Shown here in pieces: positions 1 to 14,400 of a stretch of 64,000 nt of DNA. Source of the DNA: Adineta steineri (taxonomy: Eukaryota; Rotifera; Eurotatoria; Adinetida; Adinetidae); the NCBI GenBank assembly GCA_905250115.1, contig CAJNOI010000032.1, forward strand, positions 626,127-690,126. Direction: 5' to 3'. Numbering within the stretch: the stretch's first letter is position 1; each line of letters opens with the position of its first letter. The notes beneath the pieces are model-generated. The model was given only the letters and a program-made list of their open reading frames with translations, searched no databases and was not told where the DNA came from. The position numbers and the translations under genes were made by a program.

Positions 1-9
1 AAATAAAAC

Positions 10-95
10 AGAATCATATAAAACAATAAAATAAGATGAGATGAAATTAAATAGAATCATATAATACAATAAAATGAGGTGAGATAAAATAAAAT
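10..95. repeat. Two-copy tandem repeat, 43-bp period
   Basis: Two diverged copies of an AT-rich unit begin with AGAATCATATA at 10 and 53. Both continue as an A-rich run with ACAATAAAAT and GATGAGAT-like or GGTGAGAT-like words. No function can be assigned. Confidence 0.7.
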
Positions 96-3000
96 AATAT
101 CGAACAATGAAAATATAAATACTAAAAAATATAATATAACTATTCAAATCTAATTTCATTACGATTTTCTAAGAATGAGCATGTATTAGCCGTATACGAC
201 CATATACGGTAGTCATTGACCTCTGTATACGGTGTAAAGAAGTTTATCTTTCAAATACTCCGTGTTGTTTCACGACCTCCATATATCTCAAAAATTTTTC
301 GAAATATCAATCAAATTACTGCAGAGTAAATTTCGCCGCCGTATTTCGCGTTAATTATTTAAGTTTTAAATGCTCTTCAGAGTTCTATATTACAGTTTTA
401 AGCACAAAAACGAAAAACGATACTCACCTCTCAACTGATTATTAATCCAGAAAAACTAAAATCTGATTTTCTGGCAATATTTGTTTTATATGAGTAGGAA
501 AAAGCCATAACTGTGGGTGCATATAAATCATCTTGAGGATGTAAATTTTCTCTTTATCACGCATTCATATCTACAAGTTTTATTTTTAGAGAAAAATAGG
601 TGTGGGTGTAGATATGAGTAGAATACAACCACACCTTCAGAATCTGCATACCTAATCGTTAAACTTATCGGATAAGATCCAATGAATCAAATCGATCCAT
701 TAGATTTGCCATCAATTTATTTTTATCTCAAACGTAACTTTCATTAGAAAATAAAAAAGATCAATACGATTGAAATTTTTCAACATGCAAAAATTCCATG
801 AAAATATCAAATCAAATCAGTTCCAGTAAGATAAATTTGCAGCTATATGATTCTAAAAATTTTCTTTTCAATTTTAAGACCAATAAAATATTCGTGTATA
901 AAATATTCTTCAATAGGCAATCCAATGTCATTAGAATCGGAAGGAAAAAAATCATATATTCTGTAGTTGTGTATGAAATATATTCGAACTTTGAAAGAAT
1001 AATTCTCTCATGTTTTTCCAATAAAATATTATAAGAAAAAGAAATTATCCATTTGGTTGGGTAAATTTTTCTAATATAATCATATAGGAGATACTGTTTT
1101 CTTTTCTCAGAACGTTTGTATTGTTTTATTCACATGTAGTTCTCTTTTTGTGAAGTAACGTAGTTTAATTAAAACAGACCTAAATGTTTTGAGAAACTTT
1201 TTGTTTCTATCATGTCTTTTTTTTTGCATGCACCGTACCAACATGTAAATGAAAGAAAAACAAGACAAGTGTTTACTGGATGAATACTCTTCATTGAAGA
1301 AAAGAAAATGAATATCTGTATTTATCAATTGATCTTTTTCCTTTATCGATTCATTGAAACATTACTAGGACGCATATTCGTTAATCTTTGAACAAAAAAA
1401 AATTTTAATATAATTCGTATTTCTCTTTGTATAAAGTTAATAATTAAATGTTTTCTATTATACACAACATCCATTAAAATCATTAATTATGAACATCAAA
1501 CTGTTGTTTTATGATAACTTTAAATACTTCTAACTATATTAAGAATATATAATTTATCTTCTTGTATAAAGAAAATGTTCTATTCTCGAAAATCAGTTTA
1601 TGATATTAATTCGATTTTATAATCAAGAATTGTTTATACAACGAAATTGTTTAGTTATATACTGTAATAATGATGAATATATTTGTTAATTAGATTAGAA
1701 ATATATTATGTAAAATAACCATTCTTTGTCTTATCCTGAAGCTGATATTTAGGCAAAGAAAATTAATTTTTTTACGAAAACCATACACACTTTTATTAAT
1801 GCGATCAATTCATATAATTGAAAACAAAAGATATTCATTGATTCTGCAAATGCTTATATTATTATCGAATCAAACTTATCTTATACATATTTTGTATATT
1901 TTCAAGGAAGTATTCCCACTATAGACACTAGAATCAAACAAAGAAATCTCTCAAATTATTAATTTAAAAAATACAAATAAATATAATGTTTATTAAGTAT
2001 TAAACAATAAAATTAGATATTTTTCTTTGTTTAATTTGATTAATTGTTAACGTCTTAAATTAAAAGTAGAAATATTTCTTTCATTTATTCAGAATAGATA
2101 AGAAGCTAGAAATAATTTTACTTTCTCTTATTAATCTATAAATAACTGAAGGAAAAAGTTAAATAATATAATATTCGATTTTATACAACAAAATAGAGAT
2201 TCGGAAATTACTTTTTTTCGTGGTATAACACATAATAATCCAAGGTGAAAAAAGAAGAGACGCCACGTTAATACTTTAGAACGACGTTTTTTCGTTCTGT
2301 TTTGTTTTTCTTCACAATAAGCTACCAAGTCATGTTTTTACATACATATATTCTGTCGTTGCTAAATCGAAGTAATATTGTTGTTTTTGACGTCGTTTCA
2401 TTTATTAATAATACGTGTCTTCAACAATGTGCGTATTATTTAAATAAAAAAAAGATTTGTCAACTAAATCATGTTTTCGTCAATTAATGAAAAAAAATCT
2501 GCATATGAAATAAATTAAATATTTTCGTATGAATAGTTACGTTTATTAAAAGTAAATGAATCTTTTATATACTGATTCTTTGTATTTGTAATAAAGATAT
2601 ATTTTCTTTTTTTTCTTCTTATTTTGAGTGTTGATTAAATAAAATTTCTTTACATATCATCCGGAATGAAGAAAAAATGCAGAATCTGTATTAATATACA
2701 AATGATTATGTCTAAAAAAAGACTCTCAATTGTAGAGCAGTACAAATATATACTTAAACAAAAATGTGAACGATAATCTTTTTTGGAAGAAAAGAAAAGT
2801 TGAAATAATTTAAAGGAAATAAATATCATTGATAGAATTATTTAACAACTATTGAATATTTTTATAGAAACATAAATGGTTATTGAATTGTTATTAAACT
2901 TTAATTTATAATTTTCTTTAGTTTTTCATTTCTGTTATTATCTGTTATATTTGGTTTTTTAAAAAGAAGCAACGAATTAAATTCTTATAGATACTTTTTA

Positions 3001-4477
3001 TTTACATAATGACGTTTGTTACTAATGGAAAATATTTAGATGATCGTTGAAAACCTAATAAAATCATCCTTGAATTGTCTGAGAGTATTTGCAAGAAGAT
3101 GTAATGGAATGACCTGACAATTTACAATAGTACTTGAAATGCATTTGATTTTTGTATCTCTTTGATTATAAAAATGATCGTTAACAAAATCATATTTATC
3201 TCTTTCGAAATTACCTTATATGGAGTTGTTTTTCGTGTATATGTATCTCGTCACAAATGTGATTGATGGGGAAACGCCGATACTTAAGACAGAAGAAAAA
3301 GAAATAAAAATCGTATCATTAGAATGTATGTATTTTTTATTTCGAAGTCATTAATCTTGTCATTTTATTCTTTGTCGATATTATAGAGATAATCGTATAC
3401 ATTATATATGTGCATCAAATTGTCATATGATTTTAAATCTTATGCGTAGGATTTATATGACTATAATGTTGTTTTGACGTTATTTATTTCGCCAATAAAA
3501 TATTTTATATATATATTTCAGTCGCACAATGACTCAACATATATAAAAAAAAAGGTATTCATTAGATAATAATCTTATTGATCAATGAGAATAAATACTC
3601 AGACGAAAAAGTAAATGATACGTATACTGTAAATTCAAATAGGGGTAAATATCATCTTTTTTTGAAAATAATATTAAAGGAAATGCATATTATTCGTCAA
3701 AGCATTTGAGAATAATTAGTTATTATTATTTGTAACGTGTTAGCTTTTGTTTTTATAAGATAATAGATTTTTATCTATAATTTTTTTTCCATTTTCGTTT
3801 CGTTTTGGTTTCATATACCATCTTTCCTATTTTTTTGTTGAACAGAAGCCAGGAGCAATCGTCTTCTCTAGTAATTATTATTTTTACTGGCTACATACAA
3901 AATTATCGAAACTAAAACTAATAAGGTCAAAATGATCTTTAGAGTAAATTTGTACGACAGTCTTCAGTGGAAATAAAATAATTTCCTATTAGAAATTAAT
4001 GAGCAAATGAGTTAAGAAGAGAACGATATGAATCAACAGAGTGTCAATACAGCTTTTTACTTTGACCACTTACTTATGGGTATCCAAAAGTAGTCAAGTC
4101 AATCAAGTCAGTTCGAGAAAAAAGAAGTTATATATCGGCTCAAACTATTTTCTACATAGATATTTTTTTTATTTGTCAATGTTTTGCGTTTTAATTTAAT
4201 GACAGGGCTCAAACTGTTTCAAATAGTGTATCTATTCGGGACAGTTTGAATTTTTTCTGTAGATTAAGAAGCAATTCGTAGATAAATTTTTCAGACATTT
4301 CATATTCTAGATTAAAACTATTAAACCAATTGATCTATTCTTTTAGAAGTTTTTTTATTTGTCAAGAATTTCCAGATTTTCCTCATTTAAAGAACATAAT
4401 CATCAACGCAAAAGGTAATTGATAGAAAATTTGTTCTAAAAACTGTCATTTGTTAAATATAATTTATTTTACTATAG
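96..4477. other. Long AT-rich spacer without a supported gene
   Basis: Only short open frames occur, none with splice signals or family resemblance. The stretch holds a telomere-like hairpin near 598-636 and clustered TATACGG words near 189-231. At its end lies a probable 5' untranslated exon of the FG-GAP gene: a donor at 4415 pairs with an acceptor ending at 4477, giving a 63-nt intron. A stop codon in the upstream exon, in frame with the ATG, argues that this exon is untranslated. Confidence 0.6.
598..636. repeat. Telomere-like GTGTGGG hairpin
   Basis: AGGTGTGGGTGT at 598 is followed about 20 nt later by CCACACCT at 629-636. The perfect 8-bp stem AGGTGTGG/CCACACCT has the G-rich arm first. 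Similar hairpins recur at 27635, 48096 and other places in this window. Confidence 0.6.
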
Positions 4478-7400
4478 ATGAATGAAAACTGTATGGATGA
4501 TGGTGCTATCAGAGTTACGCATTCATTTACACAACAAGATATTCAAGTCGATAATGTGCAAAATGAGAACTCAACACAAAATCAGACTAGTGCAACAAAA
4601 TCTGTCGGTGTTACTAAGAAAATGAAGAAGTTGCCAATGACTCCAACAGCTTTGTATATCATTTCCTTTTCATCTCAAACATTATAATATATATAGAATA
4701 TATTTTCATTAGGAAACATTCGTGTTGGTCAAGACATCGAACTGCAACAGCTGTGGGTATATTTGCTCTCTTCACAAGTCTAGCAATGATTGTTAGTATA
4801 TTGGTGGTTTGCTTCACCTCACCGAAAGCAAAAGGTATGTTCTGATTTTTTTTCATATACCAACTACATGTATGATATAAATTTATTCTCACTTATTATA
4901 TTATCTTATAGAACTTTTCTCTTCATAGTAATAGTACGATATAATAATAGATAGAACTAGTGTATTTCTTTGAGGAAGAAGAGTTTTCATCAATCGATAA
5001 ACATCTTATTATGTTCTGTGTGTTATTTTTCATTGTTGTCACATAACAGAACTAATAGTCATTTGATTTCATCCACCACAGTTGAAGAATTTTTATCATT
5101 GTATTGAATTTGCAGCTAAGAATAGTTTACAAAAGAAATTGCTTGATTAAGAAGTAATGTAGCTTAAACAGATAGTGTGAGCCACTAATATCATTTCTTC
5201 TTTCTGGAAAACACCGTGTTTTTTTTAACAATTTTTACAGTAAACAAAAGAAAGTGAATAGATATGTATGATATCTACTTAGTATTTGAGTGTTCAAAGA
5301 CTACCTAAGATTCTATGAATTCAATAAGAATAATTACATCATAAAAACTGATTAACTTTTACATTATTTATCTTTTTTATTTAGTTCAACAGTGTAAACT
5401 GAAATTCATACAAACTCCTCAAAACCCAATTGACTATAACCTTGGTCTTCGCTCTGCTGCCCTTGGCAATTTCGATGATGACGAGTTGTTCGATGCTGTT
5501 GTTGCCAATCATCTCGTTGATAGTATATCTGTATTTCTTGGATATAATAATAGTGTTTTTTCAAGTAATATGACGTATTCGACCGGTTTACATTCTGCTC
5601 CATACATGGTAGCCATCGGTGATTTTAACAACGATCACCACACGGATATTGCTGTTGCATATTTCGGTACTAACAGCATTGGTATATTTCTCGGATTTGG
5701 AAACGGTTCTTTTACTAATACAACAGTAATTTCAACTGGTTCATCTCGTCCAATCTGGATACATCTAGTTGATCTCGATAATGACAGATCACTCGATATC
5801 GTTACAGCTAATTATGGAACTGATAGTATTAGCATATTTTATGGATCTGGAGATGGACGTTTTGCATATTCGATGACAAATTCAACCGGCTATGATTCTT
5901 CGCCATTCTCGGTCATCAGTGCGGATTTTAACAATGATAATCATTTAGATCTTGCTATTGCCAATTATGGTACAAATAATATAGCTATAATTATTGCAAA
6001 TGGTAGCAGAACCTTTTTACATCAACAGTTACTTTCAACTGGAATTAATTCCCATCCATATTCACTCATCATTGGTCATTTTAATGATGACAGTTTATTA
6101 GATATTGCTGTCTCTAATCATGGAACTAACAATGTCGGTGTATTTCTAGGTGACAACAACGGCAATTTTACCAGTCAAACAACATACTCGCTTAATACTT
6201 CTTCACCATATTCTATTGATCTTGGTGATCTCAACAAAGACAATCGACTGGATTTAGTCGTCGGTAATAAGGGTACTAATAACATAGGTGTATTACTAGG
6301 ACTTGGCAACGGCAGTTTCTCTGAACCAACAATGTATTCAACTGGTTCTGCTTCTTCAACCACAGTTGCTGTAGTTGATTTCAATAAAGACAATCTACTA
6401 GATGTTATTATCATTAGCAATGATACTGACAATATAGGTATCCTCTTTGGTTATGATGAAGGCTTTCAACCACAAACTACGTATTCAGCTGGCACTTATC
6501 CATCTTCTGTAGCTGTTGGTGATTTCAACAATGACAATCGACTGGATATCGTCGTTACCAATCTAGATGATAACACTATAAGTGTACTTCTCGGTTATGG
6601 CAATGGTTCTTTTACCAATCAAACTACATATTCAACTGGTCCTCGGCCATCTCGTGTAGCTGTTGGTGATTTCAATAATGACACTCGACTGGATATCGTT
6701 GTTGCCAATCAGGGTGACAACACTACAAGTGTACTTCTCGGATACGGTAATGGTTCTTTTACAAATCAAACTGCCTATTCAACTGGCCATCTGCCATCTT
6801 CTATAGCTGTTACTGATTTCAACAAGGACACTCGATTGGATATCGTCGTTACCAATCTAGATGACAACACTACAAGTGTACTTCTCGGTTATGGCAATGG
6901 TTCTTTTGCAAATCAAACTACATATCCAACTGGTTCTTCACCATCTTCTGTAGCTGTTGGTGATTTCAACACTGACACTCTACTTGATATCGCCGTTGCC
7001 AATCAGGGTGACAAGACCGTAAGTGTACTTCTCGGATATGACAATGGTTCTTTTGCAAATCAAAATACCTATTCAGCTGGCTTTGTTCCATCTTATGTAG
7101 CTGTTGGTGATTTCAACAATGACACACGCCTGGATATCGTCGTTACTAACTATGGTGACAACACTGTAAGTGTACTTCTCGGATATGGCAATGGTTCTTT
7201 TGCAAATCAAACTACATATTCAGCTGGTATTAAGCCATCTTCTATAGTTGTCGATGATTTCAACAATGACACTCGACTGGATATCGTCGTTACTAATTTC
7301 GATGACAGCACTGTAAATGTACTTTTCGGATATGGCAATGGTACTTTCGCAAATAAAATTAAGTATTCAACTGGTCCTCGGCCATCTTCTGTAGCTGTTG

Positions 7401-9574
7401 GTGATTTCAACAATGACACTCGGCTAGATATTATTGTTGCTAATGAGCTTAACAACACTGTAAGTGTATTGCTTCATTATAGTAAAGGATCTTTAGGAAA
7501 CGAAATAAGATTTGCATCTGGTGGTAGTTCTCGTCTACAATATATTGCTATTGATGATTTTAACAATGATACGATGTTGGATCTTGTCGTCGTTAATTAT
7601 GGCACTAATGATATAGGTGTACTTCTTGGAAGTGGTAGTGGATCATTCTCAGAGCAGAAAACTTTTCCAACAGGCTCAAATCCAGATTCACTTGCCATAA
7701 GTGATTTCAATAACGATGGTCATAAGGATTTTGCTATAGCTAATTATGGTTCTAAAAACATTGATATGCTTGTTGGAAATGGAAAGGGAACATTTACACG
7801 TCAAGTAACTGATGGATCTAGCTTGTCTTTCGCTCCGGTAGTTGTTACTGCTGGTGACTTCAACACTGATGGACAATCAGAAGTTATTGTTGCATATGAT
7901 AATACTGATAATATAGATATATTTGTTGCATTTGATACTGGTGCTTTTACCAATCAAATTACGTATTCAACTGGCTCTGGACCCTTTTCTGTAGCTCTTG
8001 GTGATTTCGACAATGACACTCGACTGGATATCGTCGTTGCTAATCTCGGTGACAACACTATAAGTGTACGTCTCGGATATGGTAATGGTTCTTTTACAAA
8101 TCAAACTACATATTCAACTGGCGCTGAGCCACGTTTTGTAGCTGTTGGTGATTTCAACAACGATATGCAACTAGATATCGTGGTTATTAATAGAGTTGAC
8201 AACACTGTAAGTATACGTCTGGGATATGGCAATGGTTCATTTGCAAATCAAACTACGTATTCAACTGGCTTTAGGCCGGTTTCTGTAGCTGTTGGTGATT
8301 TCAATAATGACACTCGACTGGATATCGCCGTTGCTAATTATTATGACAGCACTATAAGTATACTTCTCGGATATGGCAATGGTTCATTTGAAAATCAAAC
8401 TACGTATCCAACTGACTTACTGCCAAATTTTGTCGCTGTTGGTGATTTCGACAATGACAGTCGGCTTGATATCGTCGTTACTAGTTATTTTGGCAACACT
8501 GTAGGTGTATTTCTCGGATATGGTAATGGTTCTTTTACAAATCAAACTACATATCCAACTGGGTATGAGCCAACTTCTGTTGCTGTTGGTGATTTCAATA
8601 ATGACACTCTACTGGATATCGTCGTTACTAATAATATTGGCAACACTGTAGGTGTATTTCTCGGATATGGCAATGGTTCTTTTACCAATCAAACTACATA
8701 TTCAACCGACGCTGAGCCATTTGTTGTAGCTGTTGGTGATTTCAACAATGACACTCGACTGGATATCGTTGTTGTTAATTACGTTGGCCATACTGTAAGT
8801 ATACTTCTCGGATATGGCAATGGTTCTTTTGCAGATCAAACTACATATTCAACTGGCTCTTGGCCAACTTCTATAGCTATTGGTGATGTCAACAATGACA
8901 CACGACTGGATATCGTCGTTACCAATTCAAACGACAACACTTCAAGTATATTTCTTGGTTATGTGAATAAGGTTTTTCAATACCAAATGACACTTATGAC
9001 TGGTAACAAGTCTGTTCCGCGATCATTAATCGTTGTCGATTTCAACAATGACACTTATATGGATATTGCTGTCGCGAATTCAGGCACCAATAATATTGGT
9101 ATTTTTCTAGGATTTGGTAATAGTTCTTTTTTAAATCAAATAACATTTGCAACTGGCTCTGGTCCATGGTCTTTAGCTGTTGCTGATTTAAACAACGATA
9201 GTCGATTAGATATTATTGTGAGTAATATTAATGATAGTAATATCAGTGTGTTTCTTGGTTCTGGTAACGGATCTTTTGCAAATCAAACAATATATTCAAC
9301 TGGTAGTGATTCTGAACCATACTCAGTTGCCATTGGTGATTTTAATAATGACGCTTTATTAGATATTATTGTCGCCAATTACCGTGCTGGTAATGTAGTT
9401 ATATTGTTTGGATCTGGTGGTGGTAGATTTACAGATTCAAAAGTATATTTAGTTAGTTATGGATCTTTTCCGTTTTTCGTTGTTGTTGGTGATTTCAACA
9501 ATGATACAAAATTAGATTTTGCGGTTGCTAACTATGGTACTGACAATTTAAAGGTTTTATTACAGACTTGTTAA
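4478..9574 (+). CDS. Type II membrane protein with long FG-GAP/VCBS repeat ectodomain
   Basis: Three exons (4478-4653, 4713-4834, 5385-9574) join in frame to about 1495 residues. Exon 1 encodes a polar N-terminus. Exon 2 encodes a basic stretch followed by one hydrophobic segment (about residues 73-93), so the topology is probably cytosolic N-terminus, single membrane span, extracellular C-terminus. Everything after that is a string of roughly 27 repeats of about 49 residues with the core GDFNNDTRLDIVV and then LGYGNGSF. The D-x-N-x-D-x-x-x-D loop matches the calcium-binding loops of FG-GAP/VCBS beta-propeller blades, as in integrin alpha chains. Nearly every repeat carries NDT, NGS and NQT sequons, so heavy N-glycosylation is likely. 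Exon 1 directly follows an acceptor, and an upstream in-frame stop supports this ATG. Ligand and role are unknown; adhesion or recognition at the surface is a guess. FG-GAP assignment is firm, function is not. Confidence 0.85.
6470..8960 (+). repeat. 147-bp coding tandem repeats in the FG-GAP gene
   Basis: Within the large exon the repeats are nearly identical as DNA, not only as protein. GCTGTTGGTGATTTCAACAA-type words recur every 147 bp, for example near 6514 and 6660. The most similar copies lie in two blocks, about 6470-7460 and 7970-8960, separated and flanked by more diverged repeats. This suggests recent unequal exchange or gene conversion. Confidence 0.8.
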
Positions 9575-11437
9575 TTTATCTCTCTAACTTTAAACATTTT
9601 TATTTTTCTATATTATGCGTTTGCTATTACTAATATTTCTTATAAAAAAATTTTATGTCTTACTTTAATATATATATATATATTCGATTAGTTAGAATTA
9701 TGTATTAAATATGTTCATAAATAAGATACCTAGAGGAAGTTATTCCACAGGAGTGCGACCTAGAACTACTTTTGTGGAACTATAGAGAGCGCAAGCTTCA
9801 TGTACGCATAGAACAGACTTGAGAGTGGATATTGATGAAGAATAACTATAACATGTGTACATCCACATATTGATTATGTTGAAGAATTGCTTTTGGATAC
9901 AAGAATCGTTTCTGTTGTGCTCAATTACAATGTCTTATAATAAAAGAATCATTGATATTTTGTTTTACTGTAATAGAACGTTGTCTGTAAATGATTTCAT
10001 TATAAACAATACTCGCATAAGCGTTGATAATAATATTCAATGTTCTCCAGTTCATAAATTCTCTGTGACTTTAGAAAGGGAAAAATATTAAATTTTGGGA
10101 GAAACAGAAAACGAAAGAAGAACATTTTATTTGTCACTAATAAAATATTGCATAATCGATTTTCCACATGTTCATTATCATAGTAAAGTTTTACACAACC
10201 AACGTTCATCTCTTGAAATTGGAGAACAAGATGATAAAAATATTCGGCTCTTTTCTCTCTTTGGATGAACACGTGTTTATGATAAGAGATGTACTAATAG
10301 AACAGATTTATTGAAAAACAAAATTTTTTAATGATAAATAAATCCGATAATCCTAAAGGTGTGGATGTAGGTTTTTTATTCATTTCACACTCATACACTC
10401 GCTTCCCCCACACACATCATTATTAGATTAAATACTAACTGTCGTGCGAGCACTTGGGTTGGCGATCTAAATTTGACGTTACTACTATTATTCAACTATT
10501 TAATATATAATTATGAAATTTTTTTCTAAATGTTTTTTGAATCCTTATCGATATTGTCGTCTCAAACTTCTTTCTTTATTAATGTTTCAGATGAACATAA
10601 AATTAAAGATTATATTTATGTATTTAATTTACAAATATGTTTTGTCTTTAACCAATAGTTTTAAGTTTTTCTAAAAAAAAAAAATTACTCTCAGAGATAC
10701 TATCTAAATATTGAATGGCTATGTAATCATCATCATTTGTTCTTAAGAAAGAACTCTACTATACAAATAGAGATAAAAATAAAAACTTTACTTGTATCTA
10801 GGGTGCAGTTACGAAAATCATAAGTATTTTTAATATTCGATTTTATTTTAGAACTGATACATTTATTGACGTTCGTTTTTTTTCTATCAATTCCAAAATA
10901 TTCGTTTGATATCCTTTGAAGAATACTTATATTTCTGTTACTCTATTGCTCTTTTTAATAATGAATACTTGAAAAATCAAATATATAGACTGATTTGTTT
11001 TTATTAATTAATTCATTGTGTATTTATATGTATAACGTAGATATCTATCTTAACTATTAATTAACGATATATTTGTGCTTGTTAAATAACATACTAAAAC
11101 TTGATATTTTCTTTTATAAATACATTCATTTGTGTGAGATTACTACATCAAAACCCAATCTATAATGTACATATTATTTAAAAGTATATATGTGTACATA
11201 AAAATGCAAAATAATAACAACAGACACGCACGTTTCAGACAAAATATTAAGTAGAAGACAAGCATTCGTAATTGTTATTCAGATTAAAAAAATCATCAAC
11301 ATCAGAAAAACAAACAAAACGAAAACATTGATGGTCAATAGTAATAATATCAAAAACAAAATAGATGTCATTTGATATAAAGAACATATACATAATAAAA
11401 ATACTAATACGATTGTTTGCTAAGAATTATATTCTTT
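9575..11437. other. AT-rich spacer, no gene seen
   Basis: The spacer lies between the FG-GAP gene end and the CEP104 stop. It contains a (TA)n run near 9669-9681 and a telomere-like patch at about 10356-10415, where AAGGTGTGGATGTAGG is followed by a C-rich CACACTCATACACTC segment. The short open frames here lack splice signals or resemblance to known proteins. Confidence 0.6.
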
Positions 11438-14400
11438 TTATTTAACAGTTGTTGTTACTTTTTTTTGTCCACCTGTTGTTGATTTTTTCATTATATTTAC
11501 TTGTGATGTTGGAACAACAACTGCTTTCTGTTGTGAAGTATGTGTATTATGTTTTAATGCTTGAATACGTCGTGGATTTTTAACACAACCATCAACTTCC
11601 ATTAAATGATCACGCCATGATTGATCCCCTTCAGGTATATTCGTATGACATAATGGACAACGACTTGTATTTGGTTGAGTTTCATGACATTCTTTAAGTT
11701 TAATATGAACATCAAAATCATTTCCTATTGCTTCTGAACATCGAGGACATTGTTGATATTTTCCTTTCTTTTCACATTCACGTAATAGATGTTCAACATA
11801 AATACCTATTTCAACTACCTAAAGTAAATGAATGATATACAATTAAGAAGACAAATGAATTCATCAAAAAGAAAACAAACTTGATTGCATTCTTGACATC
11901 GTCGTAACATAGGACAATTTGTCCAATAATGTTGTTCGAGACCATCACGTACAAAATCTTCATTTTTTTCACCGCAAAAAATACATGTACTAAACAAAAA
12001 TATGTTTTTTACAATACTTATAATGACTTTCACTTACTTTTCTGGTGTAAACTCGGATTCATCAGCCACACTAGTTGTTGGTGTTTTTCGATCGAATCTA
12101 GTTGGTGTTCGAGATTTACTTCTTGTTGATTTTCCATCAAACTAAATAGCAAAAAAAAAGAATCAATCAACTATAATATTGTTTCATTTATAATTTTTTA
12201 CAGATTTTTGTTGTTCACGAGCAGTATGTTGTTGTTTTTGACTATCACGTTTTCCAGTTTCTGATACTCCAACTGATTTTCTTCCAGTTTCAGACGGATC
12301 CGTCGTTGTTATCTAATAACAAACATATACAAAAACGTTTAGTTATTAATTATATACAATAATAGTTTTTTTTATTACCCCATCCATTCGATCGAATGCA
12401 TCAAAAATATCACGGTATTTTTTAATTCGACGTGTTTGATCATTATCAGGTGGAAGATAACGTTTTACAATTGCTCCATCACTCTACATATATATGTACT
12501 TAATGAATTAAACATATATTTACACTTTAAATCATTATACCTTATATAAATTGAGGAAAATTTTCATAGCTAATTCTCGTACTTCACCGGCTACAAATAA
12601 AATATTCAAGAAAATATTAAATTATAAAATACATATATATATGCAATTTACCATTATGTTCAAGTGCTTGTGCACAAAATTTACTAACATTATCAACATT
12701 TAAACCATTATCACCTGCTTTAACATCGAATATTTTCATTAATTCTTCAATAAGTTCACATCGACTAATAGCTAATCTAGGTGCACATGTTTTATTAAAT
12801 GGTGAAACACAATAATGTGGTATAACATGTAAAGGTTTTAATTCTGGATATGATGCTGATTCAATAATAGCTTCTTGTGCTCGTTGTCTCAAACGAGCAT
12901 TTGAATCACCTGTACGTTGTAATAAAACAGGTAAAACACGTTCTAAACTAGCAATAATATCTTGTTTTTGAATCGAATGTTGTCGTACATAATCATTCAT
13001 TAATAAATGAAAAAGTTTAAGTGAATGAGAAAATGTTGCAAGAACATCAAAACGAAACATTCGAGCAACAACAAAACTACCAGCACGTAAATAAGCTCGA
13101 GCATCTTCATGATCACCAGAAAATGATTTTAATATTTGATATATTTCATCTAAAGCTTTTTCACGTTCTTCATGATTTCGATGATAAAGTTTACCAATCT
13201 TAAATAAAGATTCATTTCTTTTTGCTATGACTAAAGTATTATATCTTACCAATTGTTTATCAAAAACAATCATCATTTGATTAGCTTCAATCATTTCAGC
13301 TTGATTTAACCCAGCAGTTGCATCATCATTTGATGCTACATTTGTTCCACCATACATACTTTCTGTTTCTTCATTATTTATTCCTCCAATATCAGTACTT
13401 CCCATTACTGAACCATGACCATGTCCGCCATCAGTACGATTACGATTTCGTAATGTTGGAACAACTTTATCTTCATAGGGTGTAGGTGGTTTCGGGAAAT
13501 CGGGTGATACGTAACCACCACTATTTCCACCGACACCAATACTTGTACGACGTGTTGTATTCCCATGTCCTGGTTGTATAGATGTTGATGATTCATGCAT
13601 AGTTTGCGGTCCATTATAAGATACATTTGATTCTGGTGAACGACGAGTTTGTACTGTATTACGAGTGCGTTCTAAAGAAAATAATTTATTATGAAAATAA
13701 AATTAATTTTATAATGAATTACTAGAATTTTGTTGTTTTGGTATATGAGGAGTCTAAAATGAAGAAAAAAATTAATATATAGTCAAAATTTCTATTTACC
13801 TCCTGTTTAAACTCATTTTGATGTTGTTCATTGTTTACAATTTCGTGTAAACGTTTTAAAAAGTCAGTTCCTTTACCATTTTCCTATAGTATTTATATAG
13901 ATAGAAGATGAATGAATATATATATTCATATTAAATTATTATTTTTCTCCATACTTACGATAACAACATCAAGAAGATTTAGTACTTGTAATTGTCTATA
14001 TGTTTCAGCACGATAAAGTTCCATTTTATCTTTTTTTAATTGTGCTATATCATAATCTTCATTCTAATTGAAAAAGAAAAACAACATATTTTCTATGGTT
14101 TCATTTTACAATTAATCAAAAAAAAGAAAGAAAGAAATATATTATAGTTTACTTCAATAGCTTGTCGTTTTTCCACCTCATAACGAGCAAGACGTTCTCC
14201 AACCTAGAATAAATTTAAAATATCTTATGAAAATCATTCATCTTTATGTACTTTTATTAATTCTTGTGTAGCTTGTTTAAATTTTCGAGCTTGGTCAAAT
14301 TTTTCATCTAGAAATTAAAAATAATGCGTAGAAAATAGTGAAGTTTTTCTAATATTGTTTTTCTTTACCACGAACACATTCTTGTTTCTTTCGATCGAGA

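Noticed and set aside
189..231. Cluster of TATACGG/CGTATA words as a possible operator or transposon end
   Set aside because: Short, irregular spacing, and no flanking duplication or linked gene.
9855..10272. Overlapping short frames on both strands in the spacer after the FG-GAP gene
   Set aside because: No homology, no introns placed sensibly, and they overlap antisense to each other.
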